The translations under genes and the position numbers were made by a program. DNA of 64,000 bases, taken from assembly GCA_015852425.1 (NCBI GenBank), contig JAAAIG010000096.1, positions 1-64,000 on the forward strand. Reading direction: 5' to 3'. Origin of the DNA: Gryganskiella cystojenkinii (Eukaryota; Mortierellomycota; Mortierellomycetes; Mortierellales; Mortierellaceae). How positions within the stretch are numbered: position 1 is the first letter of the stretch; each line of letters opens with the position of its first letter. Under the pieces are notes generated by a model that searched no databases, was not told the DNA's origin, and saw only the letters and a program-made list of their open reading frames with translations. Shown piece after piece: positions 32,098-41,786 of the stretch.

Positions 32098-33101
32098 GAT
32101 ACTTGAAAGTACTTGGTGTCGTGTGGATGTCGTCGATAGTTTAGCATAGGCAGAGCTCCGAATCGTCATGTGTTTTATAAAATGCTTGTTCTTCTCAATA
32201 GATTCCATGTCAGGGCCATGTTCTGACAAGACGATAGAGTTGTAGAGTCGAGATGTAAACGAGTCATGCCAATCCTGGCTCACAAGCGCACAGGACACGA
32301 GGTCTTTAGAGCCAAGGTTGCCGGCAATTCTTGAGCGAATCTCGTGTAGATCGAGGGGATGTGTCAGGAAAATCTTTGTCGTTGGCGCGCTGAATCCCCT
32401 TCCCCACGCTTGTAGCAAACTTCGAATGGGACCCTCTGTGACTGGGAGTGAACTCTCACCTCGAACAAACGAGTTGAGAAACTTGACGGTCCTTGACTCT
32501 GGTGCGAAAAACTTGTCCGCAATCTTTTTAATGTCTTCAAGGACGTTAACTAATTATATAATTGAGCGTTATATTAGATAAGAATCATTGTGGCAGAAAT
32601 CAAACGCGATGTACTCACCCGAAAGCGCTGTGCCAGGACGGGAGTCATCAGAGACTGGTGTTGAGCTGCGAGCACGGACAGGAACAGGGACTATGTCGGA
32701 GTATGAAAACGTTGTGAATAAAGTTAGAACAATGAAGCTCATGCCCGCGGTCAATGAGAAAGCGCGACATTACCTGGCGAAGGGCGTTGTACAATGACAA
32801 CGATTGTTTTCTTGGGTGGTGTTTTTTGAAAGACATCAGAGACATCGTCTGTTTCATCGAGCTCCTCCTTTGACGGAACTTCAGTGAGCAAGATTTCTTT
32901 GCGGTCTTTTTTGGGCAGGGCGGGAATGGAGACGCGCCAGAGAGTGAGCCTGTCAGCATCGACATCAGTGAAGTCATTAGCTTTCTTCGTCTTGATTGCC
33001 TCTTTAAGTTTTGCGATAGTCGTGGTAGATTCAATCTCAACAGGGAACGGGGTTGATTCGCCATTAACAAGACAGAACAGGGTCAGGAGATTGTCGGTTA
33101 A
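30872..33101 (-). pseudogene. Chimeric Crinkler-N-terminus / F-box / LRR gene, frameshifted
   Basis: Exon A (about 33101-32774) encodes a Crinkler (CRN) N-terminal ubiquitin-like domain: LTLFCLVNGES, DFTDVDADRLTLWRVSIP, and IVVIVQRPSPG at its end. Exon B (32690-32619) is a P/S-rich hinge. Exon C starts at 32549 with DIKKIADKFFAPES...LNSFVRGESSLP, the usual post-CRN helical segment. It passes straight into HPLDLHEIRSRIAGNLG...ALVSQDWHDSF, an F-box of the Mortierella LRR type, then 28-residue LRRs. CRN proteins are effector-like modular proteins; F-box/LRR proteins recruit substrates to SCF ligases. The frame ends early at 31744 because of a one-base shift in the fourth LRR; the remaining repeats stay open in the other frame to 30872. 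No ATG lies near the CRN start in frame (the open frame reaches one only at 33356). It therefore looks recently inactivated. Confidence 0.7.
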
Positions 33102-33581
33102 GTGGAGAGTGGCGTTGATATCGGTCGTGTTATTAAGGGTGTTTCTGCTGGTACTATTAAGGTAGGCTCGACCCAGCCCTCTCTCCTCGCCACGTGACTG
33201 CCGAAGGCGGTCATGTCCTCGTAGAGGGGCTGGAGGCAAATGTGGCCCTTTACATAGGATGGATATAAAAGGAAGGTGCTTAAGGGTAGTTGTTAAGGGT
33301 TTGTTGATCTGGTTCACAATGTCACCAAGCCTGGTCACAATCCCAAAGACCCACATTCATCTTGTCACATTCCTTATCGGACATGCCCTCCCATGCGTTC
33401 CACTGGCCACGGGCCATCCATGCCTTCCCATCCTTTCCCGTCCGTTGTCTTCCATATGCCTCCCACATGCCATACCTCTTTCCCTCATTTCCCATGCCAA
33501 ACATTTTCAAGCTTCAAGCCTCACTCCAAAAACATCCAGCCTAATTGAGCATCCAGTCACTAAGCCCTCGCCTTTTGCAAA
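33102..33581. other. Divergent intergenic region between the CRN chimera and the DUF6589-like fragment
   Basis: A TTTATATCC element (about 33260, minus strand) could be the TATA box of the CRN gene. The plus-strand half is C/T-rich with many CATCC/CCATGCC words. Confidence 0.4.
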
Positions 33582-34218
33582 ATGAATCCTTCGCCAACAA
33601 AACGACCGTTCCAGTTCGTCGAAGCTCAGTCTGTTGAAGAGCTTGTTATCGACTTCATCAGACAGTTGGATAGGCATCAGATACCATTATTGGTTACCCT
33701 GCGCACCTTGTTCAATTCGACTCAGCCAGAAGTTGGAAAGGTGTTGAACTATTTTTATCGCGATGGTGGAGCAGCTGAGGTTGTCGGCATTTGGGCAGCA
33801 GTGAACAAAGACAAATCATTCATTAAGGCTGTCACGACGGTCATCGTAAAAATGGGAGGGACAGAACTCAAACGTTTGTCCGAAGTTGAAGAACTTCGAC
33901 ATCCAGCAAACGCGATCGACCTCGACAAACTCCAAACCTTCAAGCTCGACTTTATTCAACAGCATATCGAAGCCTGCGCTCCAACTGTTCTTGCAGTTAT
34001 AAAAGGACTTGCCTCTGTCAACAGCGTCAAGAAATCGGCATCTACGATCGTGATGATATGCAGCGTTCTCCTCTTTCTACGGAGTCAGAAGTCGAATCAT
34101 TTCCAAATGATGATGGGCCTCTACCTGTACAGCTGTGGAAGTCCGAGCGTCGTCGTAAGTCTTCTGTCCAAGGCTTCGATCTCAGTGTCACATACCTCGG
34201 TTCTGCGTGCTCTCAAGG
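33582..34218 (+). pseudogene. N-terminal fragment of a DUF6589-associated multicopy family
   Basis: ATG at 33582 opens 212 codons to a splice-donor-like site (aag|ggtaagtg, 34219). The segment QKSNHFQMMMGLYLYSCGSP...SLLSKASISVSHTSVLRALK matches what I know of the region preceding DUF6589 in large repeated protein families of basidiomycetes and Mucoromycota (typical: Q-x-S-x-x-F-Q-x-x-M-G-L-Y-L). The DUF6589 core itself is absent: immediately after the donor-like site and a putative acceptor (34316-34317), the sequence is F-box/LRR in a different frame. It is therefore a truncated copy. The family name is from memory of motif patterns. Confidence 0.5.
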
Positions 34219-34306
34219 GTAAGTGTCTCTGTGTCACGGACAATTCGTATTTGAAGGCACCTGTACCAATAATTTTTCTTTACCTCACCGTTGATTGTAA
34301 TATTGC

Positions 34307-35068
34307 ATGCGCCATAGGGATGAGCTCTACATCGCTATACAGGGACATCAGGACCATCTCAAACTGTTTTTGGACTCCGGAGTGCCTGATAATGCTCCGA
34401 ACAGAGATGATGACGGCGATGAGTCTGATGAACGGATCAAGGATAACCTTCTCTCACGGTCATTGAATTCGCTGTTGTTCAATGGTCAAATTCTCTTTGA
34501 CAAGGCCTGCGTTCAACGACTCGAGCAACACGCTGGATCCACCTTGAGAACACTAAAAGTGACGCCTGATGTCGGAGTCGACGGAACGATGATCCACCGG
34601 ATCTTGTGCAGTTTACCGGCCTTGGAAAGTCTCGCAACGTCGTGCTGGTTCAGTGCCGCAGATGATATTTCAGAGTTCCCAGATCGACCTTGGGTCTGCA
34701 AGGGTCTGAGAAAGTTGAGAATCTTTAATGCTCCTGAGCCTTCGGATGAAGAGTACCAAGAAGAGATTTATAGACGATTTGGTGTCACGTTCAAGAAGCT
34801 GAGATCTCTGAAGCGCTCTGGAGGCAACATGGACTGGACAAAGGCTCGTCACCATCTCGGTAGTCTGCATTCGCTGGAGCTCTTTGAAGATTACAGTGGA
34901 CAAATGACGGAGGACGATGTTCGATGGATGACTGAGCATTGGACCCGGCTGGAATGTGTTCTTGGTAGTCCACATCCGGAATATGACATTCGAGAAAAGC
35001 TGGGGAAGATGTTGCTGGAGCATGGTATCCGCCGACATCTGATTCGTGAAGTCGTTCGGTTCTGTTGA
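34307..35068 (+). pseudogene. 5'-truncated F-box/LRR gene copy (LRR half)
   Basis: An open frame of 253 codons matches the C-terminal half of the intact gene at 61106-62707 nearly throughout: both carry SDEEYQEE(I/V)YRRFG(V/I)TFKKL, RSLKRSGG(N/S)MDWTKAR and TEDD(V/A)RWM(T/I)EHWTRLEC. Similarity starts at about 34318, in the middle of an LRR, with no F-box upstream. It also continues past the stop into the 3' flank to about 35155, so this is a DNA-level duplication with a lost 5' half. The in-frame ATG at 34307 may be fortuitous; the fragment could still be expressed. Confidence 0.7.
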
Positions 35069-35155
35069 ACTGATCAATGAATAAATGGTCAGTTGGGACC
35101 ACGTACAGTTGGATGGTGAGTGCGCGTTGAATATTTTTGAGCAAATTGATAAATA
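35069..35155 (+). repeat. Duplicated 3' flank
   Basis: GTTGGAT, GTTGAATAT/CTTTGAATTC, and GACAAATAAA-like words occur in the same order after the stops at 35068 and 62707, marking the duplicated block beyond the coding part. Confidence 0.5.
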
Positions 35156-35264
35156 AAACTCACGTACGCTGTTCCCAGAAAAGTGTCGGCTTGACAGGTT
35201 TCTTGCATGTTTTCAATATCAATAATCGATCATTCAGTCTCTCAAGAAAAGAATATCTCGACAT

Positions 35265-35551
35265 AATGTCACTATATACACTCCTCTCACCCGAGTATAG
35301 ACCTCACCTCGCCCAGTACTTAAATCGTCCATCCTTTGTCATTATGCTCTTGAATTAAGGGGGTGCGTATACCCAGAGAACTCTACAGTCGGCTGGGACT
35401 CTCGCAACAGAGTTCATGTTATTCGAAGGAAATTTTGTTTGTCACCTCCACGCCATCTGGAAACTCAGTTTCGAATTTTTACCGAACGTTCTTGACCCCT
35501 GTGCTGTCCAAACCTCAAGTACAATTTGGACTAGAAGACTTTGATCTATGA
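35265..35551 (+). pseudogene. F-box/LRR N-terminal relic
   Basis: MSLYTLLSPEYRPHLAQYLN starts at 35265 and parallels the first residues of the intact gene at 61106 (EIPEIRFQLAQYLNRSSL); the preceding UTR words ATCTCGACA also match. The frame stops at TAA 35356-35358. Homologous pieces (CTCCACGCCATCTGGAAACTC; CTGTCCAAACCTCAAGT) follow in order with deletions to about 35520. It lies downstream of a C-terminal copy, so these are remains of two different copies. Confidence 0.6.
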
Positions 35552-35923
35552 TGATCAACACAAAATCATGCACCTTTTGTTCAGCAGCTACTCGCTTAAA
35601 ATTGGCACGGCTCGCAGCGAGAATCGTATTACTGGGAGAATGGTGTCCTACAAGATTCCATTCCAGAAATAGTTAAAATCGGTTGAGAGAAGGAAAGAAT
35701 AATAAAAAAGAAGCGACTTTGCATGCACGCCAATACCCACTCGTACAGTTCATTTTTTTCTACACTCATGGCACTAATGATTCTGTAGCTACGATAATAT
35801 TTAAAACGAAGAAGGGCATTGTCCTTCCAGTCTGGGGGGCTTGAGATATGCCCATGGAAGGTTTGAAGTAATAAATCATGATGGAACAAAGAACGCAAAC
35901 CTCCCTCGACAGTTGGGGTGTAA

Positions 35924-36702
35924 TCATTTGAATAACGCCGCGGGAACTCGGCCCCTATCTTCCACAAACGGTAAGAACCTCAGTAACGGTCGTACCCTGT
36001 AAAACATATCCGAGACCATAAAAAACAGTCGGTCCGGCAACAATTTAAAATATGAGAACCGACTCAGCCTCGATAACCAACCTTGACCACCAAACAGACA
36101 ATCATAACAACTCGACCCGATCACGGCCAGATACGCGGATGTGGTCCTTTCCTTTTGATAATCTTCAAAGATGCTCTCGAAATCCCTTGTCGTTGGGTTC
36201 TTGGAGAGGGCAAAAATCCGGTTCACCAAGAAGACACTGTCGAGGATCGCCTGGTTGGCTCCCTGACCGCCATAAGGTAAAGACTTGTGACAGGCGTCAC
36301 CAATCAAGACGGTTCGACCGTGATACCATCGTTTAAAGATCCCTTGTTCCATCATCGCGAACGAGATATGGTCCGGCTGGGTCTTTTCGACAAGGTCACC
36401 GAAATCACCACCAGCGTTACTCAATGGGTTCTTAACATGAGCAAGCGATTTGAGGACGGATTTCGCATGTTCATGGATCTTGTTTGAGATTTCTCGTCGA
36501 GAACTTGGATCCGAAGAGGCGATTGAGGTGCATGGTGCGGGGAAATCACCTTCTAGGTTCTTTGAGGACTCGGACAGGGCACGATGCTCATTGTAATCAG
36601 TCAAGAGATCCTCTGGAAATTGACAAAACAGGTTCCAGGCGATACGGTAACCGTTCAATGGCATCAACCATATCTGTTTGTACCATGAAAATAGAGAAGT
36701 CA

Positions 36703-36733
<31 letters not shown>

Positions 36734-37742
36734 TAAAAAAAAGGTTCTTGAAAGAAGAGATTGGAGTAAAAAAAACTTACCGAGCGCTGGTTGTCTCTTC
36801 CTCGAAGGATTTGGAATTCAGAGTAATTACCATTTAACGACTCAAACTCGATGGGATCCAAGGGATCAGTAATGCCGACCACACAATGTTGGTACGGTTT
36901 CAAGTTGGTCTCGTCTTTGATCGATTCGCCTTTTGTCTCGAGGGCACGAAGCATATGTTTACGGACCATACTATAGGACCCATCAGCGCCAACCAGGATG
37001 GTTCCTTCGTAGACTGACCCATCTTGGCAAGTGCATGTCATGTATCCTCCGCTCTCGCCATTTTCCTTACCGTAGTAAGAAGAGTTGACTTGCGTCGTGC
37101 TGACAACACGTTTACCCATCAAGACCTTGTGCTTGGGGACGCGGGATAGGAGCATGTTGTGAAGCATGGTTCTTGGGATCAATCGGATGGCATTGCCATA
37201 TCTGAGTTGGATCAGGCAAAAAAAAAAAAAAAGACATAGATCGATGCAAACAAGGTTAGTCGCACAATATGACGATGGCTGTTATGCTGCTAAACGGGAA
37301 AAAAGGTGATAGTATTCGTGCTCGCCCATACTTACCGCATCTCACAGAACATCATGCTAGCGATACCATCATGGTTTGTCGGGTTCAAGTCCCCATGCAT
37401 CCGATCGTAATATCGGATTTGACGGACCGGTTTACTCTCTCGTAGGATCTCGTCCAAGAATCCCAGCTGTTCCAGCACGCGCATCACATTTGGTCCGATC
37501 GATAGAGCACTACCGACCGGTCGAATTGTACGGGAAGCCTCTATAATCGTGTACGCAATATTGGCACGTTCGAGCATCAGTCCCATTGAGAGACCACCGA
37601 TACCAGCGCCGGTGATAAGGATATGAAGTGGTCGGGGATTTCTTGGTGTTTTGTATAGCGAGGATTGCTGTTCTTTACTGCATGGTGGTGTTGGAGTAGG
37701 GATACGCGTGGAGCGTTTATGGTAATGGTTGCGACGAGTCAT
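35924..37742 (-). CDS. FAD-dependent monooxygenase (group A), paralogue of the 23.5-26.8 kb gene
   Basis: Three exons (37742-37336, 37201-36781, 36673-35924) encode about 525 residues. Motifs: ITGAGIGGLSMGLMLERAN (FAD, about residues 33-51), LVGADGSYSMVRK (DG motif), VLIGDACHKSLPYGGQGANQ (GD motif, intact). A C-terminal hydrophobic pair of segments (YLAVIGSSCYDCLFGG; FSYFKLLPDRLFFMVSDMFY) could associate with membranes. Both introns sit at the same codon and phase as introns 1 and 2 of the paralogue (R|YG and S/M|(I/V)W), which shows common descent. The first in-frame ATG is used; the frame is open a few codons further without an ATG. Substrate unknown. Confidence 0.9.
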
Positions 37743-38799
37743 CGTGCTTAAATTATGCCATGAAAAGGACAAGCGTTTTTTGAGTAGGAAAAGTCAAAAA
37801 GTGCCTTGTCCGGTTTGTGAACGTATGCAGATTGCGTCTTTTGTTAATGCGAGAGAAGTAGGCAGAGAAAGAGGGAACTGCGACGTTCGAGGTATCGATC
37901 AGCTGGAGGAAGATGAGGAAGGCGAACTTGATAGAGAATACGAGTCGAAAGAGATTTGGTGATGGGTCATATAAATACGGAAAAAGAGTTAAAAAAAATG
38001 AGCGGCAAGTGATGGTCTTTTAACAAGCTGTCTAAAGAAGTGAGGGCACAGACTCCAAGGCCAGATTGAGGCACCATAATAGCTTTCTATTGACGTTTAA
38101 GGTTTTGCTAGATCACCAAAAGGAGCAAAGAACCTTTGCTACACTCCTGTTTTCCATCTCTGCCCGTCTTTGGAGTGGTTGCGCCACACAGAACAAACGA
38201 AGACGTTGGTTCGAGTTGATTGTGATCAGAGAGCAGATGGTGCAACGCAAGGAAAAAAATAATTAAGTTAAACAATTGATGCACAACAAGAAAGCAAAAA
38301 AGCTGCTCGTGATTTGTGCCCGACAAAAGGGAACAGAGCATCTCTTTTTCTTGTTTTGGACATTCTTTCAAGAGGAAGACGAAAAAGGGATGCTCTTTTT
38401 CGTTTTTGCTGGCGAGCATTGCGTGAAAACGAAAATCTTGAAGGCGTGGAGGAGCAAGGACACCACAAAATGGAATCCCCAAATATATGTCCCATTTTGC
38501 GAACAGGAAGTGGACAAACTCTTGCTCGCTCCAATACCCGTTCACTATTCCTCCATTCTCCTTTCTGCACAGTCTTTTAATTTCATTCCATCAAAGAGAA
38601 CAATCATGGCCATAGTCTTGCCAACCAAAAACGGCAAAGCTTTCGTAACTGTCGCGTCAAAAACCATATCCTCACCTCCCAAGCAATCTCTTTTTACAAA
38701 CCTTTGTTGCGTTGAAACGCATTCATAGAGTACCTCAATATCGGCACTCGGTGCATCATTTCGTGAGTTCGCGCCATGTTATTGTTCGGAAGAGGGTTT
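37743..38799. other. Intergenic between FAD monooxygenase start and F-box/LRR stop
   Basis: About 1 kb; includes an AT-rich CATATAAATACGG element at about 37968 near the FAD gene start. Open frames here have no motif or sensible composition. Confidence 0.45.
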
Positions 38800-40867
38800 C
38801 TACATGTCATCATTGCTATGACTCGCGCTACTATCGCCGCTGCTTCGAATATGGATCAATCGAATATCCAGCTGGGGTCTTTGCTCTTGGATCACCAGGG
38901 CCTGTGCAGTCGACATACCATATCCTCCTTTAATCACCAACTGTTTCAGGGACCGGAGAGGCAAAGTGGTAACATCTTCATCGATTATTTCTTGAGTCTG
39001 ACCACTGTTTCGGCCTTCGCCTCCTTTGAAAACAGATTGGCCAGCAGGACCACCAGCCAGCCACTCGACCTCGGGCGCTCCCAGCGGAACCTCAAGTCCG
39101 GACCACTCTAAACTCTTGAGTCTGTCCAATCGACCCAAACGCCAAAGACCTCTTGCGAGCGTTAACGGCAGATGTAAATCCCGCATGCACAAGGCCTCGA
39201 GAGAAGAAAGTCTCTCGATCTGACGGTACAGCTGCTCCAAAATCAATTGTTGACGGTACTCTTGAACAGAACTAACTCCGGGGCTAGGTGGACCACTGGA
39301 ATGGGCTTGTGTTGTTGGTGATGTCGTCATCGATGGTGCCGAAGAAGATTCCGAAACAGCATAAGGCGGTAATCCATCCATTGTTTCCAAGTCTGGCTCA
39401 CCAAAGATCTGGAGCTCCAAATGCGGCTCAAAGAACTCTGAGGCCGTAGGCAGGATCGACTCTGTGATCAAACTCTCCATATTGTTTATGACCGCAGCCA
39501 ATCCCATAGTATTGCTGCTGCTGCTGCTACTGTTGTTGTTGCCGTTGATATTATTGCCATGTGTGCCTAGCCCAAACTCGATCAGGACCTTGTGAAGGGT
39601 GCTCAGCGAAAAGTTGAGTTCCTTCAGGTTCAGACACTTCCAGAGTTGATGGAAAAAGACACTAACAGAGACACGGTGACAGTACAGGAACGACACGGAT
39701 TCGAGAGCTACGCAGGTCGTCAAGAGCTTGCGGAGACCGACATCCGACATGTGAGCACAGCAGTTGAGGACGACCGAGCGCAGGTTCGGATTTTGATCCG
39801 CGAGATAAAACAGGGCCTTGTCCTGGACCCGGGTTGACATCAAATTGACGTCTTGGAGGTGTCGAGAGTGTTGGAACAGCGCCTCGAATCCCTCGGATTG
39901 GATCCGGTTACAGTTTGTAAAGTCGATTGTCGTAAGCTCTGTCCAGCCCTGAATCGACTTTACCGAATTGAGGGTGGTAAAGGTGGTAAAAGCGGCAGAT
40001 GTGGACAAAGTTCCTGCTGTGACGACGATAGGTTTGAACTCTTTTTCCTCGTTCGACAATGATGACGATGTCGATTCTGCGGCAGAATCTAATGCGTCGC
40101 ACCACTGAATCAAGCCATCATGGGTCAAGGAGGTATTTCCAGAGACAGCCAAGACTTGGATATTGGGGCATGCCTTGTTGATCTGAAAGAGAGCTTCGTC
40201 TGTCATCAGGTGTGTATCTGTCATATTCAGGTAGCGTAGGTTTTTCGATCCTTGAAACGAAGGTCGGAAATAACAATTGTCCTCCGAGTGGGATCCCTGT
40301 AATCGTGGAATTGAGAGCCGCTCCAGTTTTTTGAGATGGACTGCAGCTTCCAATAGATCGGCAATCATCCAAGACGCCTCGAGTTCCAACAGGTTTGGGG
40401 TGAGTCTTAGAGCCATCACGAGGCGGGAGCACCAATGGGTCTTCATGTTTAAAAATTGAATTTTCGTACGGAATACCAAGTTAGGACACAAACAAAAACA
40501 GTCATTGTATCAATGCATTTGAGGGGCGAGTGTGTAATCTTACCAAGGACCTGCCAATGGTCAGTCTTTGACAAAAGGAGCCATGCTGAACAAGGCCGGC
40601 CTCGAGACTGTCGAGGTTGAATCGGAGGTTATTGACGTGAATATCCTGGTAGAGGATCGGACAACAGATGTGGTACCAGGTACGACTGATCCTGCTAGCC
40701 CTGGCTAGACCGTGCTTTGTGAGAAAGGAGGTGATACAACTGACAATTTCGGGTAGTTCTACAGGAGAGAGGATCTTTGTTCTTTTGAGAGCAGGAGGAG
40801 ACGGGTATGGTGAATTGGTGGCGTATGAGGTGGAGGCGATGGGAGGAGAGAGGTCCATTGTCTCCAT
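38800..40867 (-). CDS. F-box/LRR protein
   Basis: Two exons (40867-40544 and 40440-38800) encode about 654 residues. After METMDLSPPIAST comes the F-box: LSPVELPEIVSCITSFLTKH...ARASRISRTWYHIC (about residues 30-75). The intron acceptor (gaag) lacks the usual C/T-AG, but a CTAAC branch site precedes it and the frame is kept as RSL|THWCSRLV. LRRs of the RNI type follow: LRYLNMTDTHLMTDEAL, LTTIDFTNCNRIQSEGF, LQDVNLMSTRVQDKAL, LRSVVLNCCAHMSDVGL. A polar insert (NNINGNNNSSSSSS) and a P/S-rich linker precede the last LRRs. It is expected to be a substrate receptor of an SCF ubiquitin ligase. Intact and well formed. Confidence 0.88.
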
Positions 40868-41786
40868 TGCTGTGGTTGATGGTGGGCCAAGGAATGAAGT
40901 GTGGGTATGTTTTGCGTGCGTGCGTGGGAAATGAGTTGTATGCAGCGAACAGTTATGACATAAGGAAAGAAAGAGAGACAGAGAAAAGAAAGAGTAATGA
41001 AGAAAAAGCAAAGGCAAAAAAGGAAGGGCAATGAGAGAGAGAGAGCAATGTTGCGCAGAGTGGAGAGAAAATATGGCAGAGTCTTCGCTCTTCTTTTACC
41101 CTTGCGAACAAAAATAGACTTTTTTTCTCGATTTCCACGGACACACTTTTCGATGCAAGCTGTATTGTCTGCTTCTTTCCAGTTCCCATTACTTCTTTTT
41201 CGTGAGCCATCGTTATTCAATCTCCTCTTTATTCTGTCTCTAGATTCTCCAGGCTGGCAGAACAAGAACCCGGATGCTCCACGTTCACATTCATATCGCA
41301 TGGCAAAAAAAATAAATAAAGGAAAGCAATTTTGTCAGCTATTATTAATGAACTGTGTAAGGCAATGGTATCCAAGAGCAGAGGAGCGATGCTCTACGAA
41401 GAAACAAAACAAAATCTCAGAGTGGGTAAAATACTGATGAGCTTTCGTCCTCTCCTGGCAAGCATTCTTTTCCATCGCAGAGGCTGTGCACTTCGTTCGC
41501 ATTACTCCCAATCACAATAGGAAGGCGGTAGGTAAGAAGAAAAGCATCGTGTCTATGCCCGTTTTTGTGTGTGAATGCATGTGTGTGTCTGCAAACACGA
41601 GTAATGAGGCGAGGTTGATTGTGAGTAAATGAGAAATGGGCGAACGCAAGAAAACAGTAAACAGAAACGTGACCCGGTGAAAACAAAAAGGAAAGCTGAA
41701 TTGTTATTAGAGCTTGTCTATGCTAAGGTGGTGGAAAATGCAAGAAAGGGGTATGTACGAAAGATGATCTTTAGATCTTGTGGTCC
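40868..41786. other. Intergenic between F-box/LRR start and MFS stop
   Basis: Purine-rich on plus (pyrimidine-rich leader for the minus-strand gene) to about 41050, then mixed sequence. No gene recognised. Confidence 0.45.

Noticed and set aside
38205..38222. GGTTCGAGTT resembling a tRNA B box
   Set aside because: No matching A box, acceptor stem or cloverleaf around it.
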